This document shows, piece after piece, positions 37,857 through 47,262 of a stretch of DNA of 64,000 nucleotides. The stretch lies in contig NZ_AP025464.1 in assembly GCF_024347335.1 (NCBI RefSeq), forward strand, positions 620,001-684,000. Direction: 5' to 3'. Below the pieces are notes generated by a model, which was not told where the DNA came from, did no database searches, and was given only the letters and a program-made list of their open reading frames with translations. Both the position numbers and the translations under genes were made by a program. This stretch comes from Vibrio celticus. Its GTDB lineage: Bacteria > Pseudomonadota > Gammaproteobacteria > Enterobacterales > Vibrionaceae. Within the stretch, counting starts at the first letter, position 1. Each line of letters opens with the position of its first letter.

Positions 37857-39368
37857 CTACCTCTCTAAAGAAATCAGTGTAACTAGTACATCTTTGAGTG
37901 GATCAACATCTTTTACATGCAAAATATATCTTTTAAACTTGCTAACAAGGAACTTAAACCTTTCACTATCTCGACCTCCTTCTGCAACTATTTCCAACGC
38001 TTCAGAGACCTCATTTGACAAGTAATAATTTCTGGTAGAAGGCATATCAAATATATTTAGTAAAATATCTTCCGCTGATAATCCATGAGTCTCACTTTCA
38101 ATGTAATCACATTCTACACTTTTACCATTGTTCGCTTTAAAGTGAACCACACTCGATCTACCCATAGGTAGGTCTGATATTACAAAATGAGAATGCGTTG
38201 CAATCACAACATGGCATCCTCGTTTTCTAGACAGTATTTTATCAATCAGCTCAATGTATCTATACTGCCAAGATGGATGAAGGCTAATTTCAGGTTCGTC
38301 AATTACTATTAGGGAATCATTTTCCACATTTGGCGTCAGCGCAATCAGAGTAGATAGAATACTGGCCTCTCCGGAACTAGCATCGTTAAAGTCAAACTCA
38401 CCACCATCTTTTTTATAAAGTTTAGTTGTTGGACCTCTAACTAAATCATATTTTCTTAATTCTTCTAACTTCAAGTAAAGATCAAGGTTTAACTCATCTG
38501 AACCTTGTGTATCTCTTACTTCATTTCTTTCAGAGAAGTTAACAAGCAATGAAAATTTATTCTTGTGCCTGTCTTTGTGGGACGATATTTTGATATATTG
38601 ATAAACTTTCGCAAGCTCATCCCAGTGGCTATCAGAGTAACGGTTTAAACTTCTCTCAATAGAATCCTTTCGAAAACCTCCTCGACTCGATGAATAGTCA
38701 TGAAGAAATTCTTTAAAGTCTTTACCTGTAATCTCAATTAAATCACCAGATAAATTTCTTGGGATGCGAACTTCGTAACTGAGCTTTACTACTGGTTCGT
38801 AATTTAGATAGTCAAAAATATACCTGTAACTTTCACTATGTTCTTGGTAACCAACATTTACCACTAAAGCCGATATAGCCTTATCCATTAATATTCTAGT
38901 GGACATGCCATTAATGGCTCTGGGACCTAAGTAAAGGTAGTAGTCGTCTCCATTTTCTTGTAACTCGGTTGGTCTAAGTTGATGGTAACCATCCCTCGGA
39001 AATTTGTCAGACAGGCTTGTTGTTATAGTGATAACGCGGTTGGGTGAACACGGCTCTCGGTTTACAGATAGTTCCGTTTTGTATCTACGACCATTTTTAC
39101 TTTCAACAAACTTTCTTTCTATTTCATACAAATAACCATCTCTTACGTAATCCAAGCGATATTCTGTAAGGTCCCGCCTTTTTTTTTCATTAACGTCACG
39201 AAACGCATCAACAAGATTACTTACAAATCGACTTTTACCAGCACCATTGTTACCAATAACTACCGTGAAATAATTTTCATCTTGAGCACTATCATTCCTT
39301 GCCAACTCTACTAAAGGTGTTTTAAAACTATCACTTTCATAAGAGAAACTAACTACTCGAAAACTCAT
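37857..39368 (-). CDS. ptuA: Septu PtuA-like ATPase
   Basis: 503-residue ABC/OLD-like ATPase. Walker A is VIGNNGAGKSRF (Lys45), the ABC signature is ASSGEASILS, Walker B is SLIVIDEPEISLHP and the H-loop is VIATHSHF. Between Walker A and the signature lies a long insert of about 300 residues. No TOPRIM domain follows, so it is not a classic OLD nuclease; the nuclease is supplied by the next gene. Promoter is probably in 39369-39550. Last module before the right island edge. Confidence 0.8.
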   Translation of the reverse strand: MSFRVVSFSYESDSFKTPLVELARNDSAQDENYFTVVIGNNGAGKSRFVSNLVDAFRDVNEKKRRDLTEYRLDYVRDGYLYEIERKFVESKNGRRYKTELSVNREPCSPNRVITITTSLSDKFPRDGYHQLRPTELQENGDDYYLYLGPRAINGMSTRILMDKAISALVVNVGYQEHSESYRYIFDYLNYEPVVKLSYEVRIPRNLSGDLIEITGKDFKEFLHDYSSSRGGFRKDSIERSLNRYSDSHWDELAKVYQYIKISSHKDRHKNKFSLLVNFSERNEVRDTQGSDELNLDLYLKLEELRKYDLVRGPTTKLYKKDGGEFDFNDASSGEASILSTLIALTPNVENDSLIVIDEPEISLHPSWQYRYIELIDKILSRKRGCHVVIATHSHFVISDLPMGRSSVVHFKANNGKSVECDYIESETHGLSAEDILLNIFDMPSTRNYYLSNEVSEALEIVAEGGRDSERFKFLVSKFKRYILHVKDVDPLKDVLVTLISLER

Positions 39369-39796
39369 CCAATTAACTCTTTAACTGCCTAAATCACCAT
39401 CAGTATATAGTCAATTAAATTACAATAAAACAATGTGTTTCTAAAATAGTATCCACTCTTTCAATACCATGTTTTTAACAGTCATTTTACTAATAAAAAA
39501 TACTTGCTATTGATAACCAATGGAGACGTAAAATCGAGCTCATAGCAGGGCTAACCGGACACTAACCCTTTAGTAAGATTTTTATTAGGGTTCGCGTCCA
39601 CTTTATTGCGTCCCTGTCTACAGGACTAAGACAAGAGACGCACAGAAATTCAACCTTAAGTATGCTAGCAAGAGATTTCCGCACAACACATCAGCACAGG
39701 AGATCCTTGGCACTTAACTCGCACAGGAAATCTGCACAGGGAACAGGAGATAGACAGGAGAAAGGATTCTGAGGAGAGGTTTATCTGAATTTTAGG
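39369..39796. other. Intergenic stretch at the right island end
   Basis: Holds the presumed ptuAB promoter and hairpin H3. No gene seen. Short direct repeats of CACAGGA/ACAGGAGA occur between 39695 and 39770. Confidence 0.45.
39556..39600. repeat. Module-border hairpin H3
   Basis: GGAC, AACCCTTTAG, loop, TTATTAGGGTT, GTCC over 43 nt. Same layout as hairpins at 15096, 22217 and 28773. It is upstream, not downstream, of the nearest gene, so a pure terminator role is unlikely here. Confidence 0.6.
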
Positions 39797-39799
39797 TAC

Positions 39800-39821
39800 A
39801 AAAAAACCAGCATTAAGCTGG
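39800..39821 (-). terminator. Weak terminator next to the broken tRNA-Leu
   Basis: CCAGC / GCTGG stem with a 5-nt loop followed on the minus strand by seven T. It comes from the island and may stop transcription of the cut tRNA operon. Confidence 0.55.
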
Positions 39822-39831
39822 CTTGATAATT

Positions 39832-39906
39832 CCGGACTTGAACCGGCACAGCGCGAACGCCGAGGGATTTTAAATCCCTTGTGTCTACCAATTCCACCAC
39901 CAGGGC
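39832..39906 (-). pseudogene. Truncated tRNA-Leu (TAA) at the right island edge
   Basis: Matches tRNA-Leu from its 5' end to the T stem, but the 3' acceptor strand and CCA are replaced by AATTATCAAGCC. It cannot form an acceptor stem and is not a working tRNA. Confidence 0.92.
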
Positions 39907-39986
39907 ACGCAATTCTTTATTGCGATGCCGATTACTGAAAAGTAAAACACCATCTTTATGTCAAAATGAATCAACATTACAAAATT
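39832..39986. repeat. Right direct repeat of the genomic island
   Basis: 155 bp aligned without gaps to 9048-9202 (about five mismatches). It ends just before the CCA of tRNA-Gly. Confidence 0.85.
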
Positions 39987-40062
39987 TGGAGCGATACATC
40001 GGGTTCGAACCGATGACCTCAACCTTGGCAAGGTTGCGCTCTACCAACTGAGCTAGTATCGC
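39987..40062 (-). tRNA. tRNA-Gly (GCC)
   Basis: 76 nt with CCA, acceptor GCGATAC / GTATCGC, anticodon GCC in TTGCCAA. One base differs from the copy at 41876 (variable position in the D stem region, GCG versus GTG). Confidence 0.96.
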
Positions 40063-40112
40063 ATTTTCATTCTACTAATTTCTTACCTTATCAAAACGTA
40101 AGAGAAAGAGAA

Positions 40113-40186
40113 TGGAGGCGCCTCCCGGAGTCGAACCGAGGTCCACGGATTTGCAATCCGCTGCATAGCCACTCTGCCAAGGCGCC
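40113..40186 (-). tRNA. tRNA-Cys (GCA)
   Basis: 74 nt, identical in sequence to the copy at 8898-8971, with encoded CCA. Confidence 0.97.
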
Positions 40187-40269
40187 TTTATCAACATAAA
40201 AATATATTGAAGTGTTTTAAGAGGACTACTCTTTGTTCAACACTCTACTCAAAGTAGAAACTAGATAGA

Positions 40270-40356
40270 TGGTGCCCCGGGCCGGACTTGAACCGGCACA
40301 GCGCGAACGCCGAGGGATTTTAAATCCCTTGTGTCTACCAATTCCACCACCAGGGC
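40270..40356 (-). tRNA. tRNA-Leu (TAA)
   Basis: 87 nt with CCA. First tRNA of this operon (Leu-Cys-Gly-truncated Leu). Its variable arm matches the truncated copy at 39832 rather than the copy at 9036. Confidence 0.97.
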
Positions 40357-40704
40357 AACGCAATCATGCGATGCTGATTACCGAAGAGTAAAACACCATC
40401 TCTCTGCGACCTAAGCCGTGAGAACGAGGTGTACTTTAACGGATAGAAAAAATTCGTCAACAGTAAATTTTATCTTTTAATTCAAGTGATTAATTATCGA
40501 ACTCAAAAGAATAAATTTAGTGCAGCTTGTACGGTTCTTATACTTGGATTTCTAATTTAAACGGACAACTCACTGACAACCCTTGATTCAAATACCAATT
40601 CCATACGGTGATTTTATTGTTTTAATCCAAGCAAATGGCGTTTTCATGTGCATTTCACATTCAACGACTAGAGTTTTAAGTAACTCTTATTAAGAAGTAA
40701 ACAT
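40357..40704. other. Leader of the tRNA operon and upstream region of the lipase
   Basis: Divergent promoters must lie here. GAGAACGAGGTGTACTTTAAC near 40421 has a near-copy at about 9232 (GAGAACGAGGCGTACTTTAAC), so both Leu tRNA leaders share an ancestor. Confidence 0.5.
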
Positions 40705-41493
40705 GTGAAACCACTAAAACGATATCAATATGAGCGCTATGCCGTTCTTTGTAACCTCGCCTACCCCAGAGTTTTTAAACAAACTCGCTATGGTTTTGAC
40801 CCTAATGGACAACGCATCATCAAGAACCAGTTTGGTAAAACCATGATTCGAGTGTTGTGGAGTAGCGACAAAGATGAAGTAGTTGTGGTTATCAAAGGAT
40901 CGCACAGTATCTCAGATTGGCTACTGACCTTTGCTCTATGGACAAGAAGCTGCAAGAGGATTGGGCTCAATTATCGTGTGCATGCGGGCTTCTACCATCT
41001 GATGTTTCAAGAGAGCCAGCCAAGTCGGAATGAAGATAAGCTTGGCTTGACCGTTATTGAACGCTTGGAAGCCACGCTCACTCCTCTCATCGAACAAGGC
41101 AAAAGAGTGTCTATTACTGGCCACTCTTCCGGTGGCGCTATCGGTTGTGTCTTCGCTGATTACTTTGATCAAAAGTACCCTGGCTGTATTAAGCGAATAG
41201 TGACTTTTGGCCAACCCGCCATTGGTGATTGGAGCTTTCGAAAGCACTATCGCATGAGTAAGAAGACCTACCGAATTTGCTGTGATATCGACATCGTGAC
41301 CTTCATGCCACCGGTACCCTTACTCTATTGGCATGTAGGTAAAGTACTTTGGCTTTATAACGGGCGTATCTACGAGAACACCCCAACCTTAATCCGCCTT
41401 GGTCGCTCTATCTTTAGTTGGTTGATAAGACCTTTATCTTACCACTTAATGAGCAAGTATATCCGTAACAAAGATTTCTTTGATAAGCATTAA
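40705..41493 (+). CDS. Class 3 lipase-like alpha/beta hydrolase
   Basis: 262 residues. The nucleophile elbow is TGHSSGGAIG (Ser141), followed by VTFGQPAIGD and a likely catalytic Asp in CDIDIVTFMPP, then a C-terminal His (YHLMSKY). This is the pattern of Lipase_3. No signal peptide, so it may be cytoplasmic or membrane-attached. Starts GTG at 40705. It lies opposite to and between two tRNA operons, closed by a shared terminator at 41532-41560. Confidence 0.85.
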   Translation: MKPLKRYQYERYAVLCNLAYPRVFKQTRYGFDPNGQRIIKNQFGKTMIRVLWSSDKDEVVVVIKGSHSISDWLLTFALWTRSCKRIGLNYRVHAGFYHLMFQESQPSRNEDKLGLTVIERLEATLTPLIEQGKRVSITGHSSGGAIGCVFADYFDQKYPGCIKRIVTFGQPAIGDWSFRKHYRMSKKTYRICCDIDIVTFMPPVPLLYWHVGKVLWLYNGRIYENTPTLIRLGRSIFSWLIRPLSYHLMSKYIRNKDFFDKH

Positions 41494-41531
41494 AATGGGT
41501 ACGTAGGAAGCTTTTAGCGGGGCCAGAAACG

Positions 41532-41560
41532 AAAAAACCAGTCACTAGGACTGGTTTTTT
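41532..41560. terminator. Bidirectional terminator between lipase and tRNA operon
   Basis: Twelve-base arms AAAAAACCAGTC / GACTGGTTTTTT with a five-base loop; gives a T run on both strands. Confidence 0.85.
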
Positions 41561-41570
41561 TTCTGAATGA

Positions 41571-41644
41571 TGGAGGCGCCTCCCGGAGTCGAACCGAGGT
41601 CCACGGATTTGCAATCCGCTGCATAGCCACTCTGCCAAGGCGCC
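41571..41644 (-). tRNA. tRNA-Cys (GCA)
   Basis: 74 nt with CCA, same sequence as the other three copies. Last tRNA of the Cys-Gly-Leu-Cys operon. Confidence 0.97.
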
Positions 41645-41708
41645 TTCAATAGTGTTTTAAGAGAACAACTCTTTTGATTAATACCAAGCGAGGTAATAAT
41701 CAAATAGA

Positions 41709-41795
41709 TGGTGCCCCGGGCCGGACTTGAACCGGCACAACGCGAACGTCGAGGGATTTTAAATCCCTTGTGTCTACCAATTCCACCACCAGGGC
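41709..41795 (-). tRNA. tRNA-Leu (TAA)
   Basis: 87 nt with CCA, identical to the copy at 9036 including the variable arm. Confidence 0.97.
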
Positions 41796-41875
41796 ACGCA
41801 ATTCTTTATTGCGATGCCGATTACTGAAAAGTAAAACACCATCTTAATGTCGAAATGAATCAACATTACAAAATT

Positions 41876-41951
<76 letters not shown>

Positions 41952-41997
41952 ATTTTCATTCTTAATATATCTTAACTTATCAAGCTAAGAAAAAGAA

Positions 41998-42071
41998 TGG
42001 AGGCGCCTCCCGGAGTCGAACCGAGGTCCACGGATTTGCAATCCGCTGCATAGCCACTCTGCCAAGGCGCC
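41998..42071 (-). tRNA. tRNA-Cys (GCA)
   Basis: 74 nt with CCA; first tRNA of the operon. The leader lies in 42072-42200. Confidence 0.97.
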
Positions 42072-42270
42072 TTTTTAATTCAACACGTTAGGGGCTTAAG
42101 TAAGCCGCACCGCTGTGTTCGGGTGCCTACTTTACGGATTGAGGAGAGATAGTCAAACAAAAAAGTGAATTTAAATTCCGTTTGCTGACATTTAAATCAA
42201 ATTGCTGCATGTTCGATCTCTTTAATCAAAAAACACACAGCAAAATCGAGTTAAACAAGATGTTCTAGCG

Positions 42271-43716
42271 CTACCACTTCTTCATGAAACGACCGACAAG
42301 ACTCGGATGATACGCCCAGCAGTGGTCAAACATAGTCATAAGTTGAGGGTTACCATACTTAGAAAGACTAACCGCATGGAAACGGTTTTTGTGTTCTCTC
42401 AACTTTTCAACCTGAGCAATCATTTCGTCTGATTGTTTCGGTGCAATAAAGTCAGAAAGTACGATTAAATCGGCATTCTTGTATTTATCACCAGTCATCA
42501 GGTCAATCGACTTCATGAGAACAGGTTCCAAATCCGTACCGCCGTGGAATGAGTAACTTAAGAAGTCGCTCGCTTCACGTAGGCCATCTTGCCTTGTTAA
42601 CTCATAGGTAATCTGCTCAGAAGAGAACAGAATCACGTAACAGTCTCTCTCTTCCGCAAGAGCGATTTGCATCAAAGCATAAGCCATTGCTTTAGCGGAC
42701 TGCTCAGGGAAACCACTCATAGAGCCCGAAGCGTCCACACAGACGATAAACGGACCCTTTTCAATATCGATGTTCTTGCTATCTGGTTTTTGCGCTTTCA
42801 CTTTGCGTAACGTGCGTGATTTACCTTGCGAACGATAGCTCAGTAAACGCTTGTCGGCCAAGTGCTTGTAAAAGATAACCTCAAGTTCAGGATAAGCTAG
42901 GAACATGGTTTCGTTTGGCAGCATTTTGTTCAGGTCATCACTTTCATGAATTCCTACAATATCATCAACCGCTTCATCGCTTTTCTCTTCAACCATCTGC
43001 AATTCTTCTACAGGGGCTTTGTGTAGCGAAGGATCATCTTCCTCACCAGCCATACGGCCTAGCTTTTCAGCGATCTCTTGCAAGCCCTTGTGCTTATTCA
43101 AGAACTCAGCATGACGCTTCATGATGGTAAGGTCTGTTTTGCTTAATTTGGCAGAAGCCATGTCCCACAAGCGACCTACACTGCCTTCATCACCCGACTC
43201 AGTCACTTTGTCCATGTTTTTCATGGTTTCCATGCGCTGATAAAGATCGGCTAAGACTTTTTCTTTGCTTGTTTCAAGTTCGGTTACTTGAGCTTGCTTA
43301 ATCGCATCAGAAAGTGATTGGTACCATTGGTCGCAAAAGTAGTGTGGAAACATCGCGTTATAAACGCCCTTGTTGTTCTCCATAAGGCGTCGAGCTTGTA
43401 GATAAAACGCGGAATGCCACTCCAGCTTTTTGATAACGCTGTCAATCTCATCAAAGAACTGAGGTTCATCCCAGTAAATTACTTCTTGATAAAGGGCGAT
43501 TTCCTCTTGGAATCGATCAGTTTCACACACCTTAGTAACGCGTTTTTTAACTTTACCGCGCCATTTAACTAAGTGGTTTTTCACTGAGGTTTTCACACCT
43601 TTGTTCTCAGCAGCCATCATGACTTGAGAACGAGCGATGAGATCATTCATCGCGGTATCAATGATTCCTGAGTCAGCTACCATCAAAGCGAGGTTTAAGC
43701 CGTCTGCTCCTAACAT
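42271..43716 (-). CDS. viaA: VWA-domain protein ViaA
   Basis: 481 residues. The C-terminal von Willebrand A domain has the MIDAS metal site DASGSMSG (about residue 327), followed by SFHGGTDLEP and LIVLSDFIAP. The N-terminal 250 residues are helical. It is encoded 11 nt downstream of ravA, as in E. coli, where RavA and ViaA act together on respiratory complexes and in aminoglycoside sensitivity. Length is near the E. coli protein (483). Confidence 0.92.
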   Translation of the reverse strand: MLGADGLNLALMVADSGIIDTAMNDLIARSQVMMAAENKGVKTSVKNHLVKWRGKVKKRVTKVCETDRFQEEIALYQEVIYWDEPQFFDEIDSVIKKLEWHSAFYLQARRLMENNKGVYNAMFPHYFCDQWYQSLSDAIKQAQVTELETSKEKVLADLYQRMETMKNMDKVTESGDEGSVGRLWDMASAKLSKTDLTIMKRHAEFLNKHKGLQEIAEKLGRMAGEEDDPSLHKAPVEELQMVEEKSDEAVDDIVGIHESDDLNKMLPNETMFLAYPELEVIFYKHLADKRLLSYRSQGKSRTLRKVKAQKPDSKNIDIEKGPFIVCVDASGSMSGFPEQSAKAMAYALMQIALAEERDCYVILFSSEQITYELTRQDGLREASDFLSYSFHGGTDLEPVLMKSIDLMTGDKYKNADLIVLSDFIAPKQSDEMIAQVEKLREHKNRFHAVSLSKYGNPQLMTMFDHCWAYHPSLVGRFMKKW

Positions 43717-43727
43717 ATGCTCTCCTC

Positions 43728-45383
43728 TTACTCGAAGTACTGGCTCATAAACTTAATACGCTGAGCGATCTTGGCACTCTTCACTTTCGTGGTTTCAAGA
43801 TCTTGCGTTACCGCCTGCAAACTTGCTTCCATTGCCTTTGGTAAATCAGGATCAATATAGTTATGAGGCAGCGCATCATGGAATTCAGTACGAACGCGTT
43901 TTAACTTGAATTCAGCTTCAGTTAACTGTTCTAAGGCTTTCTCAGCGCCACTCAACCACTTGTTGTACAGTTCTTGGTCTAAACCGTCAGTAGTAACCAC
44001 ACTCACCAATACAGAGCGATTGGCGATGTCTTTAATCACTAATTGGTTTGATGCATCCAAGTCGAGTTTTAAACGGCACAGGTTTTTGTTTTCGTTTACG
44101 TAACCGTAAATATCCCCGTGGCCTTCTTTAAGAACACGATCAAAATCGTCTTTGGCTACGTATACCCAACGGCTATCGCCTTTCTCAGATTCAGAAACCG
44201 ACATGTTGCTTTGCAGCATAACCAGTTTCACTAGATTGTAAGCACTGCCCACGCTGTACATTTTCGCGTTCTTGATGTCATTCTGGTAAACATCTTTACG
44301 CAACAAGCCACTGGTTGACTCCATAGAAAGCGACACCGACAACGTTGATTCAACATCGTCTTGAATCTCTTCTAACTCTTCACGAGCCATTTCAATTTGA
44401 GCTTTCGACTCTTGTTGATCAAACGCTCGGTTCAATGCAAAGTCTTTCACCACGCTACGAACCACATCACGTGATTCTGGGCTATGCCACAAACAATCTT
44501 GCAGAAGCATGATATCTAGCGGGTTCACGCTATCACGACCACTGAAGAACGCACTCGCTTTCAATAGTTTAACGGCCTTCTTCCAGCGTCTGTCTGATAC
44601 ATACAATTCTGACTCTGAGGCAGAGCCTTGCTTCTTAACCGTCTCTTCAAGCATGGTTTTTAGTTCAAACAACTTATCAAACGAATTATCAGTCAGTTCC
44701 AGCTTATCGAGCTCTTTCTGCCATTGATGGTATTCAATATCCGTAATCGCCAAACCTTTTGGAATTACCGCTTCTTGAGAAGTACCCGTTGTCAGCATCG
44801 ATTTGAAGTTTTGTTTGTTTTGAATACGGTTTACGAACACACGTACCAACATACGGTCATAAAGTGCTTCCAAGCCGCTGTCTTCATCTGGAAGTTCGTT
44901 GGATGCCGACACGAGTAGACGCATCGGTACACGTTCAATATCGCTGCCGTTTTTGAAAGTCTTTTCGTTAACGACAGTAAGTAGTGTGTTTAGGATTGCA
45001 GGGCCGGCTTTCCAGATCTCATCGAGGAAGACGACTTGTGCGGTTGGTAGGTAACCCTCGGTCAGTCTTACGTAACGACCGTTGTCTTTTAATTCTTGGA
45101 TACTTAGTGGGCCGAACACTTCCTCGGGAGTAGAGAAACGAGTCATCAAATATTCGAAGTAACTACTGTTGTCAAAAGCCTGAATGAGACGTTTAGCGAT
45201 AAGGCTTTTTGCGATGCCCGGAGGGCCTAATAGAAACACACTTTCACCAGCCAAAGCAGCCAGTAAACAAAGTTTAATCGTGTCTTCTCTTTCGTAGACA
45301 CCATCAGAGAGAGCATGCGCTAATTTATTGATTCTTTCAGAGAGTAGCGCCTTGTCAGCATGTGAAGAAATAGAAGGGTTCAT
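43728..45383 (-). CDS. ravA: MoxR-type AAA+ ATPase RavA
   Basis: 551 residues. Walker A GPPGIAKS (residues 53-60), Walker [11 protein letters not shown], and sensor motif [26 protein letters not shown] identify a MoxR-family AAA+ ATPase; a C-terminal LARA-like region follows. It forms an operon with viaA. E. coli RavA is 498 residues, so this one has a somewhat longer C-terminal half. Acts with ViaA and, in enterobacteria, with lysine decarboxylase. Confidence 0.92.
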   Translation of the reverse strand: MNPSISSHADKALLSERINKLAHALSDGVYEREDTIKLCLLAALAGESVFLLGPPGIAKSLIAKRLIQAFDNSSYFEYLMTRFSTPEEVFGPLSIQELKDNGRYVRLTEGYLPTAQVVFLDEIWKAGPAILNTLLTVVNEKTFKNGSDIERVPMRLLVSASNELPDEDSGLEALYDRMLVRVFVNRIQNKQNFKSMLTTGTSQEAVIPKGLAITDIEYHQWQKELDKLELTDNSFDKLFELKTMLEETVKKQGSASESELYVSDRRWKKAVKLLKASAFFSGRDSVNPLDIMLLQDCLWHSPESRDVVRSVVKDFALNRAFDQQESKAQIEMAREELEEIQDDVESTLSVSLSMESTSGLLRKDVYQNDIKNAKMYSVGSAYNLVKLVMLQSNMSVSESEKGDSRWVYVAKDDFDRVLKEGHGDIYGYVNENKNLCRLKLDLDASNQLVIKDIANRSVLVSVVTTDGLDQELYNKWLSGAEKALEQLTEAEFKLKRVRTEFHDALPHNYIDPDLPKAMEASLQAVTQDLETTKVKSAKIAQRIKFMSQYFE

Positions 45384-45671
45384 GCGTTACTCCGAAAATC
45401 TTTGAACAGTTGAGAGTGTAGAATTGTTTTTATACATTTGTTAGCACTTTGTTACAAGTGTATTTTATTATTGAGTTGCATTTATATCAGATGGTTACGT
45501 CGGTAATTTTGGCGCAATCATAGATTCCAATTATGAGAGTAACATCACGAACGGCGTGAAACTAAATCTAATGCGAAACCTAATTTTTCTTTTATTTTCG
45601 ACACCATAGACGTTATGGTGGTGCACGTCTTCCGTTATACGAAAAATTGGCAAGGAATGTGGCCAGACTGC

Positions 45672-46187
45672 ATGAGTAAAGTTATCCATAAATGGAAAAG
45701 TATTTCTCTCATAGAAGAGAACGTGACGCTCCCTACGAACGTCGTGGTAAAACATACAACAATCAACCACCCTGGCGCGGCAGTTATTCTTCCTATCACT
45801 TCGTCTGGAAAAATCATCCTCATAAACCAGTTTCGCCCTTCTCTTAAAAAATGGCTTTTAGAACTACCCGCAGGCACGATGGAAATAGATGAGACACCTC
45901 TTCAATGTGCCCAACGAGAGCTAGAAGAAGAAACAGGTTACAGTGCAACTTCTTTTCAAAGCTTAGGGCAAGTCACCCCTTTAGCTGGCTTCTGTGATGA
46001 GATACAACATCTGTTTGTCGCGAAAGACTTAAGCCTCACTACCCGCTTTGAATGCGATGAAGATGAAGTAATAGAAGTGATCGAACTGAGTTTAGAAGAA
46101 CTGCACGATAAAATACGACACGATCAAATCACCGATACCAAAACTATCGCTTGTTTAAGCAAAGCCCAATTATGTGGCCATCTATAG
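45672..46187 (+). CDS. Nudix hydrolase (ADP-sugar pyrophosphatase-like)
   Basis: About 171 residues with the full Nudix box GTMEIDETPLQ then RELEEETGY, preceded by LINQFRPSLKKWLLELPAG, a lead-in typical of ADP-ribose pyrophosphatases. The frame is open from 45615, but MSKVIHKWKSISL at 45672 is the better start because the first 19 residues look unlike the family. Upstream gene of ltaE by 39 nt on the same strand. Confidence 0.88.
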   Translation: MSKVIHKWKSISLIEENVTLPTNVVVKHTTINHPGAAVILPITSSGKIILINQFRPSLKKWLLELPAGTMEIDETPLQCAQRELEEETGYSATSFQSLGQVTPLAGFCDEIQHLFVAKDLSLTTRFECDEDEVIEVIELSLEELHDKIRHDQITDTKTIACLSKAQLCGHL

Positions 46188-46226
46188 CCAATTATATGGC
46201 TACCTAAAGTACTCTAGGAGAGAAAC

Positions 46227-47231
46227 ATGGACTTTCGTTCTGATACCGTAACTAAACCCTCACAAGCAATGCGCGATGTAATGGCAAGCGCAGAAGTCGG
46301 TGATGATGTATATGGTGATGACCCAACAGTAAACGAGCTTGAGCAGTGGGCAGCCAAAGAAACTGGCTTTGAAGCCGCTATGTTCACCTCTTCAGGTACG
46401 CAAGCCAACCTACTTGGTTTGATGGCGCACTGTGAGCGTGGTGATGAATACCTGTGTGGCCAGCAGGCGCACAACTACAAATACGAAGCTGGCGGCGCTG
46501 CAGTACTTGGTTCTATTCAACCTCAACCAATCGAGAACAACCCAGACGGCACATTGGACTTTAAAAAGCTTGCCGCTGCAATTAAGCCCGATGACAGCCA
46601 CTTTGCTCGCACTAAGCTTCTTAGTTTAGAAAACACGATCAATGGCAAAGTACTGCCGATGTCTTATCTAGAGGAAGCGCGTGAGTTCGTAAACCAACAC
46701 GGACTTCAAATGCACCTAGATGGCGCTCGCGTCTATAACGCCGCAGTAGCATTAGACGTGCACATCAAAGAGATCGCACAACACTTCGATTCTATGACGA
46801 TTTGCTTATCGAAGGGTTTAGGCGCTCCAATCGGTTCACTACTTCTTGGCAGCAAAGAATACATCGCCAAAGCACGTCGACTGCGCAAAATGGTCGGCGG
46901 CGGTATGCGCCAAGCTGGTATTCTTGCGGCTGCGGGTAAAATGGCTCTAACAGAGAACGTGACTCAGCTTAAAGCAGACCATGAGAACGCAAAAAACCTA
47001 GCGATTGGTTTAAACAAGCTAGAAGGTTTTTCTGTTAACCCTGATTTTATTCAAACTAACATTGTGTTTGCTAAGTTAGATGAGTCTGTGGATATCAACC
47101 GAATCGCACGCGAACTGGGCGAACAGGGAATTACGATGTCACCAGGGAACCCAGTGCGCTTTGTCACTCACCGTGACATTAGCGCAGAAGACATTTCTCG
47201 ATTCCTCACTGAATTGGAAAATGCGCTTTAA
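46227..47231 (+). CDS. ltaE: Low-specificity L-threonine aldolase
   Basis: PLP enzyme splitting L-threonine or L-allo-threonine to glycine and acetaldehyde. The 334-residue protein starts MDFRSDTVTKPSQAMRD, has FTSSGTQANLLGLMAHCERG, HLDGARVYNAAVAL (Asp for the PLP nitrogen) and the PLP-binding Lys in ICLSKGLGAPIGSLL, all family markers. GGAGAG precedes the ATG. A hairpin terminator follows at 47263. Confidence 0.95.
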   Translation: MDFRSDTVTKPSQAMRDVMASAEVGDDVYGDDPTVNELEQWAAKETGFEAAMFTSSGTQANLLGLMAHCERGDEYLCGQQAHNYKYEAGGAAVLGSIQPQPIENNPDGTLDFKKLAAAIKPDDSHFARTKLLSLENTINGKVLPMSYLEEAREFVNQHGLQMHLDGARVYNAAVALDVHIKEIAQHFDSMTICLSKGLGAPIGSLLLGSKEYIAKARRLRKMVGGGMRQAGILAAAGKMALTENVTQLKADHENAKNLAIGLNKLEGFSVNPDFIQTNIVFAKLDESVDINRIARELGEQGITMSPGNPVRFVTHRDISAEDISRFLTELENAL

Positions 47232-47262
47232 CTCTTTAATGAGATTAGCCTCTACCGTAATC

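Larger units (their letters stand above)
9203..39831. mobile_element. Integrated genomic (defence) island at tRNA-Leu
   Basis: About 30.6 kb between 155-bp direct repeats inside a tRNA array. It carries a P4-type integrase (now split), a replication-like operon, a WYL regulator, small proteins of unknown role and three probable defence systems (ABC-3C, Avs-like, Septu). The right-hand tRNA-Leu has lost its acceptor arm, whereas the left one is whole and has its own leader, so the element appears to supply the 5' part and promoter for the tRNA it rebuilds. Exact crossover point within the repeat cannot be fixed. Confidence 0.8.

Noticed and set aside
37857..39368. OLD-family nuclease
   Set aside because: The ABC ATPase motifs are there but no TOPRIM domain follows the H-loop; the adjacent HNH gene fits Septu better.
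15096..39600. Module-border hairpins as integron attC sites
   Set aside because: They lack the RYYYAAC/GTTRRRY core boxes and extrahelical bases, and there is no integron integrase in the window.
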